Source: an uncultured Bacteroidota bacterium
GTDB taxonomy: Bacteria; Bacteroidota; Bacteroidia; Flavobacteriales; Flavobacteriaceae
Direction: 5' to 3'
Assembly: GCA_902604715.1 (NCBI GenBank)
Contig: CACLAD010000001.1
Span: forward strand, 124,001 to 188,000
DNA length: 64,000 bases
The notes beneath the pieces were generated by a model that saw only the letters and a list, made by a program, of their open reading frames with translations, was not told where the DNA came from and made no database searches. Of the stretch, positions 22,215 to 32,215 are shown piece by piece (position 1 is the stretch's first letter; every line of letters begins with the position of its first letter). Made by a program: the position numbers and the translations under genes.

Positions 22215-24065
22215 TTATTTGACAATTAGTTTTGCAACGCTTGTCTTTCCTGCGATTGTTACTCTTGTTGTATAAAAACCACTAACAAGATTAGAAACAT
22301 CTAAATCATCGTTAAATATTATTGTTGAAATAACTTTTCTACCATTGATATCAAAAACTTCAATAAATTTATCTCCAGACATAGGCGAAAGAATTGTTAC
22401 ATTATTTGCATCAACTGGATTAGGATAAATCCTAAGGCTCAAAGGATCGACATCAGAAATACCAAGTGACTCAACTATGTTAACCGTGTACTCCTCTGTT
22501 TCACCCCATGAAGTTGCTTCACAAGGATTTTCAGGAAGTGCGGACTGCCAAGAAGATGCAAATCGAATATAATGTGTTCCTAAATTAGCATCGGATGGAA
22601 TGGTAAATTGAGTAGTTCCAGTATGTGTTCCAGATCCTAGTCCTTCAGCAATTATATAATTATCTAATACTATCTCATCTGCAGTGTATGAGTAATCATC
22701 ATTAAAATCAATCCATACTCTTACATATTGATCTCCATAACCAGTTTCCATAGTTACATCATAGGTTTCTCCTTGTGCTAAATCAGTAGTTAAATTTGTA
22801 AAGTTCCCAAACCCACCGGTTGAACAACCAGAGCTTGAATTATCAATATCACCAAAAACTATACTGTTAAAGCCATCCCCAACCGAACAATTTAAAGCGG
22901 GCTCACAGGTAAGCCCCATTGTTGTCCATTCGTCAGGTCCATCATTTCCACCATCTGCCCAATCAGAATAAAACCCTTCACTACAAATAGTTCTGTTCGT
23001 AAAATAGTAGGTTGTTGACATTTCAAGACCTGTAAGTTCATTAGGGAATTCATAAAATTCAAAAACATTAGCTGTTCCATCACCCGGCTCGAACATTTCA
23101 GTGCTGTATTCAATTTGATAGCCAATCACACCCTCTATATTGACACCATTAAAAATGGCACCATTTTGAGTCATTTCCCAATAATTAAAAACTGGTTGTG
23201 GACATACGTTTGAGAATGTGTACGAAACCCAAGCACTGGTAATGTCTCCACAAACAGCTCTTACCCATACTGTGTGCTCAGTTGTATCACTATCAAGATT
23301 ATCAATATTAACTGAAGAAGTTGAGATTGATTCGCCAGCTCCATCTGGTTCAGTATCAGAATAAACATACTCAAATGCTTCAGAACTTCCACCATTCCAT
23401 GATATTTCTGCCGATGTTGCACTAAAGCTTTCTAGTGAAAATCCAGTTGGATTTGGACAATCTTGAGTAATTCCCTCCAAAACAATATTTGGATAGTTCT
23501 GTGTTATATTTCCTGTTGGCGGATTTGTTGGATCAGGATTTGTCACATCACTGTAATAATACATTGAAACAATTTGGCCAGACTGCGAGCAGTAAAAATC
23601 GTCGCCTGCAGAATCATAACCGGCTTGATTTTCTTCAACAGCAATAACTAAATTTGAAGACCCATCATATTCAAAAGGAACATCAAAAATTATCGTAACC
23701 ATACCTTCTTCAGAAATCGTTGTAGGGGCTTCAGCAGTAGCTGAGTAGACCTGAGTTAATTCTGAAACGGGAATCCAGTCTGTCGTACTTTCAAAAATTT
23801 CTTTATCGGTTAAACCCACATAAACAACCCATTGACCACTTGTGGACAAAGTTGTACTAGCAGTTGCTGTATATGAAACTCCGGTAATAGACCCAGACGC
23901 ATTTATTTGATTGGAGCCATATATGGACTGGGAATAACTATAGCCATAGTATGGCTCAATTGGCACATTTGCATTTACTATAGTTCCCTCGCCTACAACA
24001 ACCTGAGAGTTTATGGACAAAGAAAAAAGGAATAAAAATGTGTAAAATATGTAATTTTTTTTCAT
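22215..24065 (-). CDS. secreted fibronectin type III/GEVED-domain protein with T9SS type A C-terminal sorting domain
   Basis: Signal peptide; FnIII-like segments; C-terminus LRIYPNPVDANNVTI...FDINGRKV...LVSGFYTTRVTIAGKTSVAKLIVK. Confidence 0.9.
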   Translation of the reverse strand: MKKNYIFYTFLFLFSLSINSQVVVGEGTIVNANVPIEPYYGYSYSQSIYGSNQINASGSITGVSYTATASTTLSTSGQWVVYVGLTDKEIFESTTDWIPVSELTQVYSATAEAPTTISEEGMVTIIFDVPFEYDGSSNLVIAVEENQAGYDSAGDDFYCSQSGQIVSMYYYSDVTNPDPTNPPTGNITQNYPNIVLEGITQDCPNPTGFSLESFSATSAEISWNGGSSEAFEYVYSDTEPDGAGESISTSSVNIDNLDSDTTEHTVWVRAVCGDITSAWVSYTFSNVCPQPVFNYWEMTQNGAIFNGVNIEGVIGYQIEYSTEMFEPGDGTANVFEFYEFPNELTGLEMSTTYYFTNRTICSEGFYSDWADGGNDGPDEWTTMGLTCEPALNCSVGDGFNSIVFGDIDNSSSGCSTGGFGNFTNLTTDLAQGETYDVTMETGYGDQYVRVWIDFNDDYSYTADEIVLDNYIIAEGLGSGTHTGTTQFTIPSDANLGTHYIRFASSWQSALPENPCEATSWGETEEYTVNIVESLGISDVDPLSLRIYPNPVDANNVTILSPMSGDKFIEVFDINGRKVISTIIFNDDLDVSNLVSGFYTTRVTIAGKTSVAKLIVK

Positions 24066-24173
24066 ATTTAATTTATAAATAATTAATAATTATCAATTTA
24101 TTAAAAACTATTGACTTGAAGCAAGAAAAATTTAAAGATATTGATGATTTAATAATAAATTATTAACAATTTA

Positions 24174-24989
24174 TCAGTTATTATCGATAATATTCATTAT
24201 TTCATCGCTGACGCCCATATTACTAAATCCACCGTCATTGTAAAGATTTTGAAGAGTAACTCTTTTTGTTAAATCACTAAATAGTGTTATGGTATAGTTG
24301 GCACAATCCATCGCTGTCGCATTGCCAAGAGGAGACATCTTATGAGCATATTTTATAAAACCATCAAAGCCTTTTACCCCTTTTCCAGCCGTAGTTGGAG
24401 TTGGTGATTGGGAAATTGTATTTACTCTGACCTTTTTATCTTTTCCAAAGAAGTATCCAAAACTTCTGGCTACGCTTTCAAGGAAAGCTTTATTATCAGC
24501 CATATCGTTATAATCTGGGAAAACTCTCTGAGCAGCCATGTAGGAAAGAGCAACAATACTACCCCACTCATTCATTGCATCATTTTTATATAGAGTTTGC
24601 ATAACCTTATGAAAGGACATCGCAGAAACATCGAGGCCTTTGTGGGTCCAATCATAATTTTGATCAGTATATAATTTTCCTTTCCTAACATTAACCGACA
24701 TTCCTATGGAATGAAGAACAAAATCTAATTTTCCACCAAGAACTTCAATTGACTTGGTTATTAAATTTTCTAAATCTTCCAGTGATGTGGCATCAGCAGG
24801 AATCACGGTTGAATTTGTTTTCTCAGCTAGTTCGTTAATTTGACCCATCCTCATGGCAACTGGGGCATTTGTTAAAACAAATGTCCCTCCTTCCTCAAAA
24901 ACACGTTCTGCAGTAATCCATGCGATTGAATTAGAGTCTAAAGCACCAAAAATAATTCCTCTCTTTCCTTTTAGTAAATTATTAGACAT
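24174..24989 (-). CDS. fabI: enoyl-[acyl-carrier-protein] reductase (NADH)
   Basis: KGKRGIIFGALDSNSIAWITAERVFEEG; LSYMAAQRVFPDYN. Confidence 0.96.
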   Translation of the reverse strand: MSNNLLKGKRGIIFGALDSNSIAWITAERVFEEGGTFVLTNAPVAMRMGQINELAEKTNSTVIPADATSLEDLENLITKSIEVLGGKLDFVLHSIGMSVNVRKGKLYTDQNYDWTHKGLDVSAMSFHKVMQTLYKNDAMNEWGSIVALSYMAAQRVFPDYNDMADNKAFLESVARSFGYFFGKDKKVRVNTISQSPTPTTAGKGVKGFDGFIKYAHKMSPLGNATAMDCANYTITLFSDLTKRVTLQNLYNDGGFSNMGVSDEIMNIIDNN

Positions 24990-25021
24990 AATTAATTTTT
25001 TTGTTAAACAAATATAGTGTT

Positions 25022-26674
25022 TTAATTAAGCAACTGCTTTGCATGAGTATATGCAGATTCAGATGCATTGTTCCCTTCTAACATTTTAGCGATTTCAACT
25101 ATTCTCTCATTATCATTTAGCCTTGAAATCTTAGTTTTTGTATAGCCATCAGTATCATTTTTGTAAATCATAAAATGTGACTCACCCATAGCAGCTATTT
25201 GAGGCAAATGAGTTATCGAAAATGTTTGTATTTTGGTACCAAGTTCCTTCATTATAAGCCCCATTTTTTTGGAAATTTCCCCAGAAACTCCGGTATCAAT
25301 TTCATCAAAAATAATGGATGGCAACTGTTTATACTTAGCCATAATTGATTTTATTGATAGCATTATTCTTGACATCTCTCCCCCAGAAGCTGAATCTTGA
25401 ATTTTTTTAAATTCATATCCTTTATTTGCAAGAAACTCAAAATCAATTAGTTCCATTCCATTCGAATAAAAGTTTGTAGTTTTTGACAGATTTATTTTGA
25501 ATTTACTATTAACCATTCCTAATTCACTTAATACATTTTCAATTTGACTGGTTAAATCAAAGATTACAGATTTTCTTTTTTCATGGATATTAATTGCACT
25601 ACTTTTCAATTTAATTTTTAAATTTTCACATTCCTTTTGGAGATGTTCAATTTCACCATCAATATTCTCAGTTGTATTAACTTTTTCGGCTAGTTTATTT
25701 CTAAATATCGACAACTCATTAACTGAGTTTAAAGAATGTTTTCTAAGCAGGTTATTAATTTTATCAATCTTATTAATAATGGTATTAAGTTTATCTGGAT
25801 TTTGTTCTAAGGAATTTAAAGAATCATCAATTTCATTTGAAATGTCCTCTAAATCAATTTTTATTGATAATATTCTATTAGAAACGGAATTGAATTTTTG
25901 TGAATTATTTGAAATTTTGTCGATTGAATTTTTCAATCTAGATAAGGATGAAATTAATCCAATGTCATCATCAGAAATTATTTGTGAACTTTGATTTAAC
26001 TCTTTCGAAAATTCCTCAAAATTTGATAATGAGTTTTGCAAGTTTTCCAATTCATTCAAGTCCTCCTCTAGTATATTAGCATTATCAATTTCTTCTAAAA
26101 TATATCTATTGTAATCCATTGACTGAATCAAACTTTGCTTTCTCTCAATTAACTCCTCTAAAACTTTAGACTTAAGTTTGTAATCCTCATATAATCTTTT
26201 GTAAAAACGAATGTTTTCTTCATTATTTGAGATTAAATCAAGTAGTTCAAATTGAAATTCGCTATTTAAAACTTCAATATTTTGATGTTGTGAATGTATA
26301 TCAATAATTTTAGATCCTATGATAGATAATTGATTCAGATTGACTGGGCTATCATTAATAAATGCTCTGGATTTCCCAGAAACTAAAATTTCACGTCTAA
26401 GTATAGTTTCTGTCTCGTAATCCAATTCATTTTCGTCAAATACGGATTTCAGATTAAATGAGCCTATATCAAAAATACCTTCGATGATACATTTCTTAGA
26501 CTTGTCTCTATTGACCGAAAGGTCAGCTCTTTTTCCTAGAATTAAAGAAATTCCACCGACTAATATCGATTTACCTGCTCCAGTCTCACCTGTAATTACC
26601 GTGAAACCATTATTGAAAGAAACCGAAAGGTCATCAATCAGTAAATAATTTTTTATGGATAAATTTTTAAGCAA
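25022..26674 (-). CDS. recN: DNA repair protein RecN
   Basis: GETGAGKSILVGGISLILGKRADLS; SGGEMSRIMLSIK; IIFDEIDTGVSGE. Confidence 0.96.
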   Translation of the reverse strand: MLKNLSIKNYLLIDDLSVSFNNGFTVITGETGAGKSILVGGISLILGKRADLSVNRDKSKKCIIEGIFDIGSFNLKSVFDENELDYETETILRREILVSGKSRAFINDSPVNLNQLSIIGSKIIDIHSQHQNIEVLNSEFQFELLDLISNNEENIRFYKRLYEDYKLKSKVLEELIERKQSLIQSMDYNRYILEEIDNANILEEDLNELENLQNSLSNFEEFSKELNQSSQIISDDDIGLISSLSRLKNSIDKISNNSQKFNSVSNRILSIKIDLEDISNEIDDSLNSLEQNPDKLNTIINKIDKINNLLRKHSLNSVNELSIFRNKLAEKVNTTENIDGEIEHLQKECENLKIKLKSSAINIHEKRKSVIFDLTSQIENVLSELGMVNSKFKINLSKTTNFYSNGMELIDFEFLANKGYEFKKIQDSASGGEMSRIMLSIKSIMAKYKQLPSIIFDEIDTGVSGEISKKMGLIMKELGTKIQTFSITHLPQIAAMGESHFMIYKNDTDGYTKTKISRLNDNERIVEIAKMLEGNNASESAYTHAKQLLN

Positions 26675-26713
26675 TTTTTTATCTAATTATCTTAAAAATA
26701 AAATTGTTTTTGA

Positions 26714-27601
26714 TTAAAAACTAATATTTCTCCATTTATCAGAATGATTAGGGGCAATTTTTGTGAGAGTTGAAATTAGGTTAGTAACAGGAACATTAGG
26801 TCCCCCACTAAATATATCTAATATTTCATCGGATTTTGTATCAAAAAACACCCTCAATATATATGAATTTGGTCTTCGCCGGTTCATTTGATCAAGCATC
26901 ATTATAGATTTTGCAATTGATTCTTTTGCAGCCCTTGGCTCATTTACCATTAAATCCAATCCTTTTATATGATAATCATACATTACATTTCTGTACTCCT
27001 TGAAGGTGGTTGATAACACATTATCTATTAGGTAATATCTGGATTGTAATCCATCACCTGCCCCCCAACCTCTGTATCCTTGTTGTTGAGAAAAATCAAG
27101 GATTTTTTGAGCTTGTTCAAAAAAAACTGTTCCAGAGTTTAGCTGAAATGAATCAGCATCAATCCCAATAATCATATAAATATGAAATGCAATCACAGAA
27201 ATTAAATTATTTTCAAATTGATTTTCATTAAAAGTCAAATTCTGAAATTCTTGGTACCTAAATGAAAAATTTCTATCATTAAAATTATAGGTTGGAGAAC
27301 TGTATGTGGAATTAAATATTGGTCTTGAAGATTGAATTTGAATAGTTCCCTGGAAAACATCGTTCTCATATGAACTAATATTAATAAACATTGTACAGTT
27401 AATTTTTTCATTTTGCCGTACTGGCCTTTTCGTCCAACTTGTATTATTTACAAATTCTATTAGCTGAGATTGCAGAGTTTTAAAAACCTGTAAATTTTCA
27501 TTACCCGTTTGACGTGCTTCTACAACTACCTCACAACTCAATTCTTGTGAAAAAATAAAATTGGTGAGCAAAAAAAATAATATTAAAAATTTACCCTTCA
27601 A
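26714..27601 (-). CDS. DUF4835 family secreted protein
   Basis: Signal peptide then LSCEVVVEARQTGNENLQVFKTLQSQLIEFVNNTSWT; gene neighbourhood coaBC-rpoZ-bamD. Confidence 0.85.
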   Translation of the reverse strand: MKGKFLILFFLLTNFIFSQELSCEVVVEARQTGNENLQVFKTLQSQLIEFVNNTSWTKRPVRQNEKINCTMFINISSYENDVFQGTIQIQSSRPIFNSTYSSPTYNFNDRNFSFRYQEFQNLTFNENQFENNLISVIAFHIYMIIGIDADSFQLNSGTVFFEQAQKILDFSQQQGYRGWGAGDGLQSRYYLIDNVLSTTFKEYRNVMYDYHIKGLDLMVNEPRAAKESIAKSIMMLDQMNRRRPNSYILRVFFDTKSDEILDIFSGGPNVPVTNLISTLTKIAPNHSDKWRNISF

Positions 27602-28800
27602 ACCAATTCGATTATATGTTTAAAAATATCATTAGCAACATCAGTTTTTTCTTTGAGTTTGTATGGGGTTTTTATCCCTGATTTACAAATCACCGTAACC
27701 TTGTTTGTATCATATCCGAAACCAGCTCCATAGTCATTTAATGAATTTAGCACAATCAAATCTAAATTTTTCTTTTTCAGTTTATTTTTTGCATTTGAAA
27801 GCTCGTCTTCATTTTCAAGGGCAAAACCAACTAAAAATTGATTTTTCTTTGTTTTTCCTAACTCCATTAGAATATCAGTAGTCTTTTCTAACTTGATATT
27901 AATCTCTTTATTGTCTTTTTTGATCTTTTTTTTGGAAAATTCTTTTGGTTTGTAGTCACAAACAGCTGCTGCCATAATTACAATATCTGATTCATGATAA
28001 TCATCCATAATTGCTTTTTGCATTTGTGCACCTGTTTTAATTTTTACCAAATTTATTTTATTTGAACTTGTTAATTGATCAGTTGGACCACTGATTAGTT
28101 TTACTTCAGCACCTAAACTTAATGCAGTCTCTGCTAATGCAAAACCCATTTTACCAGATGAATGATTTGAAATAAATCTTACTGGATCTAACTCTTCAAT
28201 TGTGGGTCCTGCAGATATCAGAACTTTCTTACCAATTAAAGAAAGACTTTTGGAATAAAAATTTTCAATAAAATCTACAATTTCCAACGGTTCTGGTAAT
28301 CTGCCCTCACCTGAGAGCCCACTAGCCAATTCACCATAAGCAGGTGGTATAAGTATATTTCCATATGAAATTAGCTTATTTATTGATTGTTTTGTGGATT
28401 GGTGTTTATACATATCCAAATCCATGGCGGGGGCAAAAAATACCTGTGACTTACATGACAAGTATACTCCCAACAAAAGATTATCACAGTTACCATTTGC
28501 CATTTTAAATAACGTATTTGCAGTGGCTGGACATATTAGCATGAAATCTGCCCACAATCCTAGCTCAACATGATTATTCCAAACCCCATCTTCATCATCT
28601 GATTTAAATGAAGAATATACTGGATTTTTTGAAACCGTTGAAAGTGAAAGTGGTGTAACAAAATCTTTAGCGGATTCCGTCATAACTACTTTTACTTCAG
28701 CTCCACTTTTGATAAGACATCTAACTAGATTTGGGGTTTTGTAAGCAGCAATTCCACCTGAGATTCCTACAAGTACATTTTTACCGCTTAGAATAGACAT
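27598..28800 (-). CDS. coaBC: bifunctional phosphopantothenoylcysteine decarboxylase/phosphopantothenate-cysteine ligase
   Basis: GISGGIAAYKTPNLVR; FAPAMDLDMY; SAGPTIEELDPVRFISNHSSGKMG. Confidence 0.96.
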   Translation of the reverse strand: MSILSGKNVLVGISGGIAAYKTPNLVRCLIKSGAEVKVVMTESAKDFVTPLSLSTVSKNPVYSSFKSDDEDGVWNNHVELGLWADFMLICPATANTLFKMANGNCDNLLLGVYLSCKSQVFFAPAMDLDMYKHQSTKQSINKLISYGNILIPPAYGELASGLSGEGRLPEPLEIVDFIENFYSKSLSLIGKKVLISAGPTIEELDPVRFISNHSSGKMGFALAETALSLGAEVKLISGPTDQLTSSNKINLVKIKTGAQMQKAIMDDYHESDIVIMAAAVCDYKPKEFSKKKIKKDNKEINIKLEKTTDILMELGKTKKNQFLVGFALENEDELSNAKNKLKKKNLDLIVLNSLNDYGAGFGYDTNKVTVICKSGIKTPYKLKEKTDVANDIFKHIIELV

Positions 28801-28802
28801 TG

Positions 28803-29132
28803 TTATTCTTCTATTTCTTCATTACTATCTCTGTGATAAACTTTATCCTCGAGCCACTCCTGGATAGCAATAGCGTGAGGTTTTGGAAGTCTTTCATAAA
28901 ATTTTGAAACTTCGATTTGTTCTTTATTTTCAAAAATTTCTTCAAGACTGTCGTTATAAGTAGCAAATTCTTCTAATTTTTCGATTAGCTCCTTCTTAAC
29001 ATCACCCTTTATTTGCTCTGCTCTTTTTGAGATTATAGAAATAGCTTCATATATATTTTCGGTTTGATTTTCAATAGAATTTCTGTTATAAGTCTTAGTT
29101 GTTTGAGCAGCATTTGTGTTTTTGATATCCAT
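28803..29132 (-). CDS. rpoZ: DNA-directed RNA polymerase omega subunit (Rpb6-like)
   Basis: NIYEAISIISKRAEQI; small ORF between coaBC and bamD as in Bacteroidota. Confidence 0.85.
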   Translation of the reverse strand: MDIKNTNAAQTTKTYNRNSIENQTENIYEAISIISKRAEQIKGDVKKELIEKLEEFATYNDSLEEIFENKEQIEVSKFYERLPKPHAIAIQEWLEDKVYHRDSNEEIEE

Positions 29133-29143
29133 TTTGTTAAAAG

Positions 29144-29947
29144 TTAAATATTATTAATTTCTGATAATTCGGAAAGTTTAGACTCCATTTCATCCATAAG
29201 TTCAGAATCATTGTAACTATTTTTAAATGAGTTAAAATAACTAACCGCATTTTCAATTCTTTCCTTTTGCCTCCAGACTACACTGTTAATTGCTAATTTA
29301 TATGCAGAATCAAATCTATAGTACATAGCTTTTTCTCTTAAATCAGAACCAGGAAAATCAATTAAAAAATTTTCAAAAGATTTTATTGCAGCTTGGTAAT
29401 CTGTAAGTGTATTGTATTGCAATGCAATATTAAACTCCTTTAATTCAAGCCTGTAATCTAATTCAAATATTAACTCATTGGCATCATCATTAAATTCAGA
29501 TTCGGGAAAAGAATTAATAAACTGCTGTAATTTGTCAATTGCTATTTTGGTGTCTTCAGAATCTTTTGAAAAGATTGGCGCCATTAAATAATAGCTTTTG
29601 GCCCCTAGAAAAGCCATTTCCTCAACCTTTTCACTATCTGGATATGAATTAACAAACCTTTCCATTTGATAAGAAGAGCTATTGTAATCCTTGGTCTTAT
29701 AAAAGCACATTGCCTGCATGTAAGTCAACTTTTGAGCTTGAGGCTTGCCTCTATACTGTGGAAGTATTTGGGCAAATAATCTTGATGCTTTAGAATATTT
29801 TTCTGAATCGTATAGTTCAGTACCAAGGTTAAATTTAACGGAAACTTCGTCAGAATTTAAAGCTTTCTGGTATTCGCTGCAACTACTAATTAAAATTAAG
29901 ATTGATATTGAATATAAAAGTTTCTTCATGTGTAATTTGGTGGTCAA
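29144..29947 (-). CDS. bamD: outer membrane assembly lipoprotein BamD
   Basis: Lipobox SSCSEYQKALNS; TPR-rich; true start probably at MKKLLYS. Confidence 0.9.
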   Translation of the reverse strand: MTTKLHMKKLLYSISILILISSCSEYQKALNSDEVSVKFNLGTELYDSEKYSKASRLFAQILPQYRGKPQAQKLTYMQAMCFYKTKDYNSSSYQMERFVNSYPDSEKVEEMAFLGAKSYYLMAPIFSKDSEDTKIAIDKLQQFINSFPESEFNDDANELIFELDYRLELKEFNIALQYNTLTDYQAAIKSFENFLIDFPGSDLREKAMYYRFDSAYKLAINSVVWRQKERIENAVSYFNSFKNSYNDSELMDEMESKLSELSEINNI

Positions 29948-29980
29948 AATTATGAATTTATTATGGATAATAAAACATAC

Positions 29981-30502
29981 TTAACCAATCTTATTTAAAC
30001 CGGTTAAATATTTTTCTAATTCTTTTCCAAAAATATCTATGAAATTTGGATTAATATCTATTATAATATCATTTAAATTTTGATTATGATTTGATAATCC
30101 AATCTTAAAATTTGCTTTAGAACAAGCTGTCGCATAATTAAGCTGAATATTATCTTTTTTATAATAGCTAATTAAAGCATCGAATTCCATTTCAATGAAT
30201 TCCTGAAGATCTAAATTATTTATCAAACCATTCCAACCAAAATCTTTGGATTCAAAATAAGAATCCCAATGATTTAATTTTGTGTCATTTTCGGAAAGAA
30301 AGGCTATAAATTTGATTTTATTTTCGTTAATGCCATAATTCTTGAATATGTCTCTAAGCTTATCATAATCTTTAAATTCACCAATATTTAAAATTATACC
30401 TACAGTTAGGATTTTGTTGCTGTTAACTGATGATGATCTATTCTCAATTGCTTTATTTATAAACTTTTTATTAGATCTGTCTTTAAAGAATTTTACAAAC
30501 AT
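29981..30502 (-). CDS. conserved Bacteroidota hypothetical protein (DUF6913-like)
   Basis: 173 aa, FGWNGLINN and D/E-FDALISYY segments; family name from memory. Confidence 0.55.
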   Translation of the reverse strand: MFVKFFKDRSNKKFINKAIENRSSSVNSNKILTVGIILNIGEFKDYDKLRDIFKNYGINENKIKFIAFLSENDTKLNHWDSYFESKDFGWNGLINNLDLQEFIEMEFDALISYYKKDNIQLNYATACSKANFKIGLSNHNQNLNDIIIDINPNFIDIFGKELEKYLTGLNKIG

Positions 30503-30504
30503 AG

Positions 30505-31305
30505 TTGGGTGTAGTTAAAACAAAAATAACTAATTTAACTTTGTTTTTCAATATGAGATCTTTATTCGTTAACCTTTTATTATTACTAATCTTTTTTGGT
30601 TGTTTAGAAAATACTAATCTAAAGACGGATATTGATAATATTGAAATTAATCAGGATATCTTGAGTGATTCTTCTATTGTTAAATTTTATCTACCATTTA
30701 AAAAAAATCTTGAAGAATCATTAATGAATAAGCCAATTTCATATTCTTTTGAAACTTACAAAAAAAATGATGGTGAATTAAATAGCACCTTAAGCAATAT
30801 GTTTGCTGATGCAACATTTGAAATGTCAAATGACCGATTCAAAGAAATTTCAGGAAAGAATATTGATATTGTTTTGCTAAATAATGGAGGTATACGTTCT
30901 ATGATTTCTAAAGGAGATATAAGTGAAAAAACCGCTTTTGAACTAATGCCTTTTGAAAACAGTATAGTAGTGCTAGAATTGAGCGGAAAGTCAATAAACA
31001 AAATGATTGATTATTTAAGGGTGGTCAAATTACAACACCCAATTAGAGGCTTGCAAATCAAATTAAACAATGATTATAGCTTAAATGACGCAAAAATTAA
31101 CGGACAGAAAATTATTATAAATAAAAAGTATTATGTAGCAACAACTGACTATCTTCTAGACGGTGGAGATAAAATGTATTTTTTAGCGGAAACAACAAAA
31201 ACAATCGATATTAATTACAAGATGAGAGATGTTTTAATCGATTATTTCAAAAAAAATGATACAATAAGATTGAAAGCGGATAATAGATTTATTAGAATAA
31301 AATGA
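30505..31305 (+). CDS. 5'-nucleotidase C-terminal domain lipoprotein
   Basis: NIDIVLLNNGGIRSMISKGDISEKTAFELMPFENSIVVLELSGKSI; lipobox FFGCLEN; start probably at 30553. Confidence 0.88.
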   Translation: MGVVKTKITNLTLFFNMRSLFVNLLLLLIFFGCLENTNLKTDIDNIEINQDILSDSSIVKFYLPFKKNLEESLMNKPISYSFETYKKNDGELNSTLSNMFADATFEMSNDRFKEISGKNIDIVLLNNGGIRSMISKGDISEKTAFELMPFENSIVVLELSGKSINKMIDYLRVVKLQHPIRGLQIKLNNDYSLNDAKINGQKIIINKKYYVATTDYLLDGGDKMYFLAETTKTIDINYKMRDVLIDYFKKNDTIRLKADNRFIRIK

Positions 31306-32207
31306 ATAGAAAAACCTTCATAAAAAACTCAATATACGGGTCTGCTGCTGTTGGACTAGCTCTAAATAATTTTAGTTGTAGTTCTCATAAAAATATAACT
31401 ATTCTTCATACTAATGATGTTCATAGCCATGTTGAACCTTTTTCAAAAGATCACTCAGAGTTTCCAAATAAAGGGGGGTTTGAAAGAAGAGCTACATTGA
31501 TTTCAGAAATCAGAAGGCAAAATCCTGATACTTTACTTTTCGATGCTGGAGACATATTTCAAGGAACACCATACTTTAACTTCTATGGCGGTGAAATTGA
31601 ATTTAAACTAATGAGCATGCTTGGATATGATGCTATAACCATAGGAAATCATGATTTTGATAATGGTATGGATGGTTTAGACAAGCAGTTACCTAATGCA
31701 AAATTTGACATAATTTCATCAAACTATGACTTTAAAAACACGATTTTAGAATCAAAAGTCAGTGATTATAAAATTTACAATAAATTAGGTATCAAAATTG
31801 GAGTTTTTGGATTAGGTATTGAACTTGAAGGGCTTGTTTCCAAAGACTTATACAAAGAGACAAAATATTTAGATCCTATAGATATAGCTAATGATACTGC
31901 CAAGAAATTAAAAGAGACTGAAAATTGTGATATAGTCATTTGTCTTTCCCATCTTGGTTATAAATATGAAAAGTTCCCAAATAAAATATCTGATTTGAAT
32001 CTAGCCAAATCAACAAAAAATATTGACCTAATAATTGGTGGACATACTCATACCTTTATGAATAAACCAGTAGTCGTAAAAAATAATGTAGGGAACGATG
32101 TATTGATTAATCAAGTTGGTTGTTTTGGACTATATCTTGGAAGAATTGACTTTTCATTTGACAGCGATAACAACAAGATTTTTAATTCAAATCTTTTGAT
32201 GATTTAA
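31302..32207 (+). CDS. 5'-nucleotidase N-terminal metallophosphatase domain protein
   Basis: ITILHTNDVHSHVEPF, FDAGDIFQGTPYFN, GNHDFDNG, IGGHTHTF. Confidence 0.93.
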   Translation: MNRKTFIKNSIYGSAAVGLALNNFSCSSHKNITILHTNDVHSHVEPFSKDHSEFPNKGGFERRATLISEIRRQNPDTLLFDAGDIFQGTPYFNFYGGEIEFKLMSMLGYDAITIGNHDFDNGMDGLDKQLPNAKFDIISSNYDFKNTILESKVSDYKIYNKLGIKIGVFGLGIELEGLVSKDLYKETKYLDPIDIANDTAKKLKETENCDIVICLSHLGYKYEKFPNKISDLNLAKSTKNIDLIIGGHTHTFMNKPVVVKNNVGNDVLINQVGCFGLYLGRIDFSFDSDNNKIFNSNLLMI

Positions 32208-32215
32208 ATTATTTT

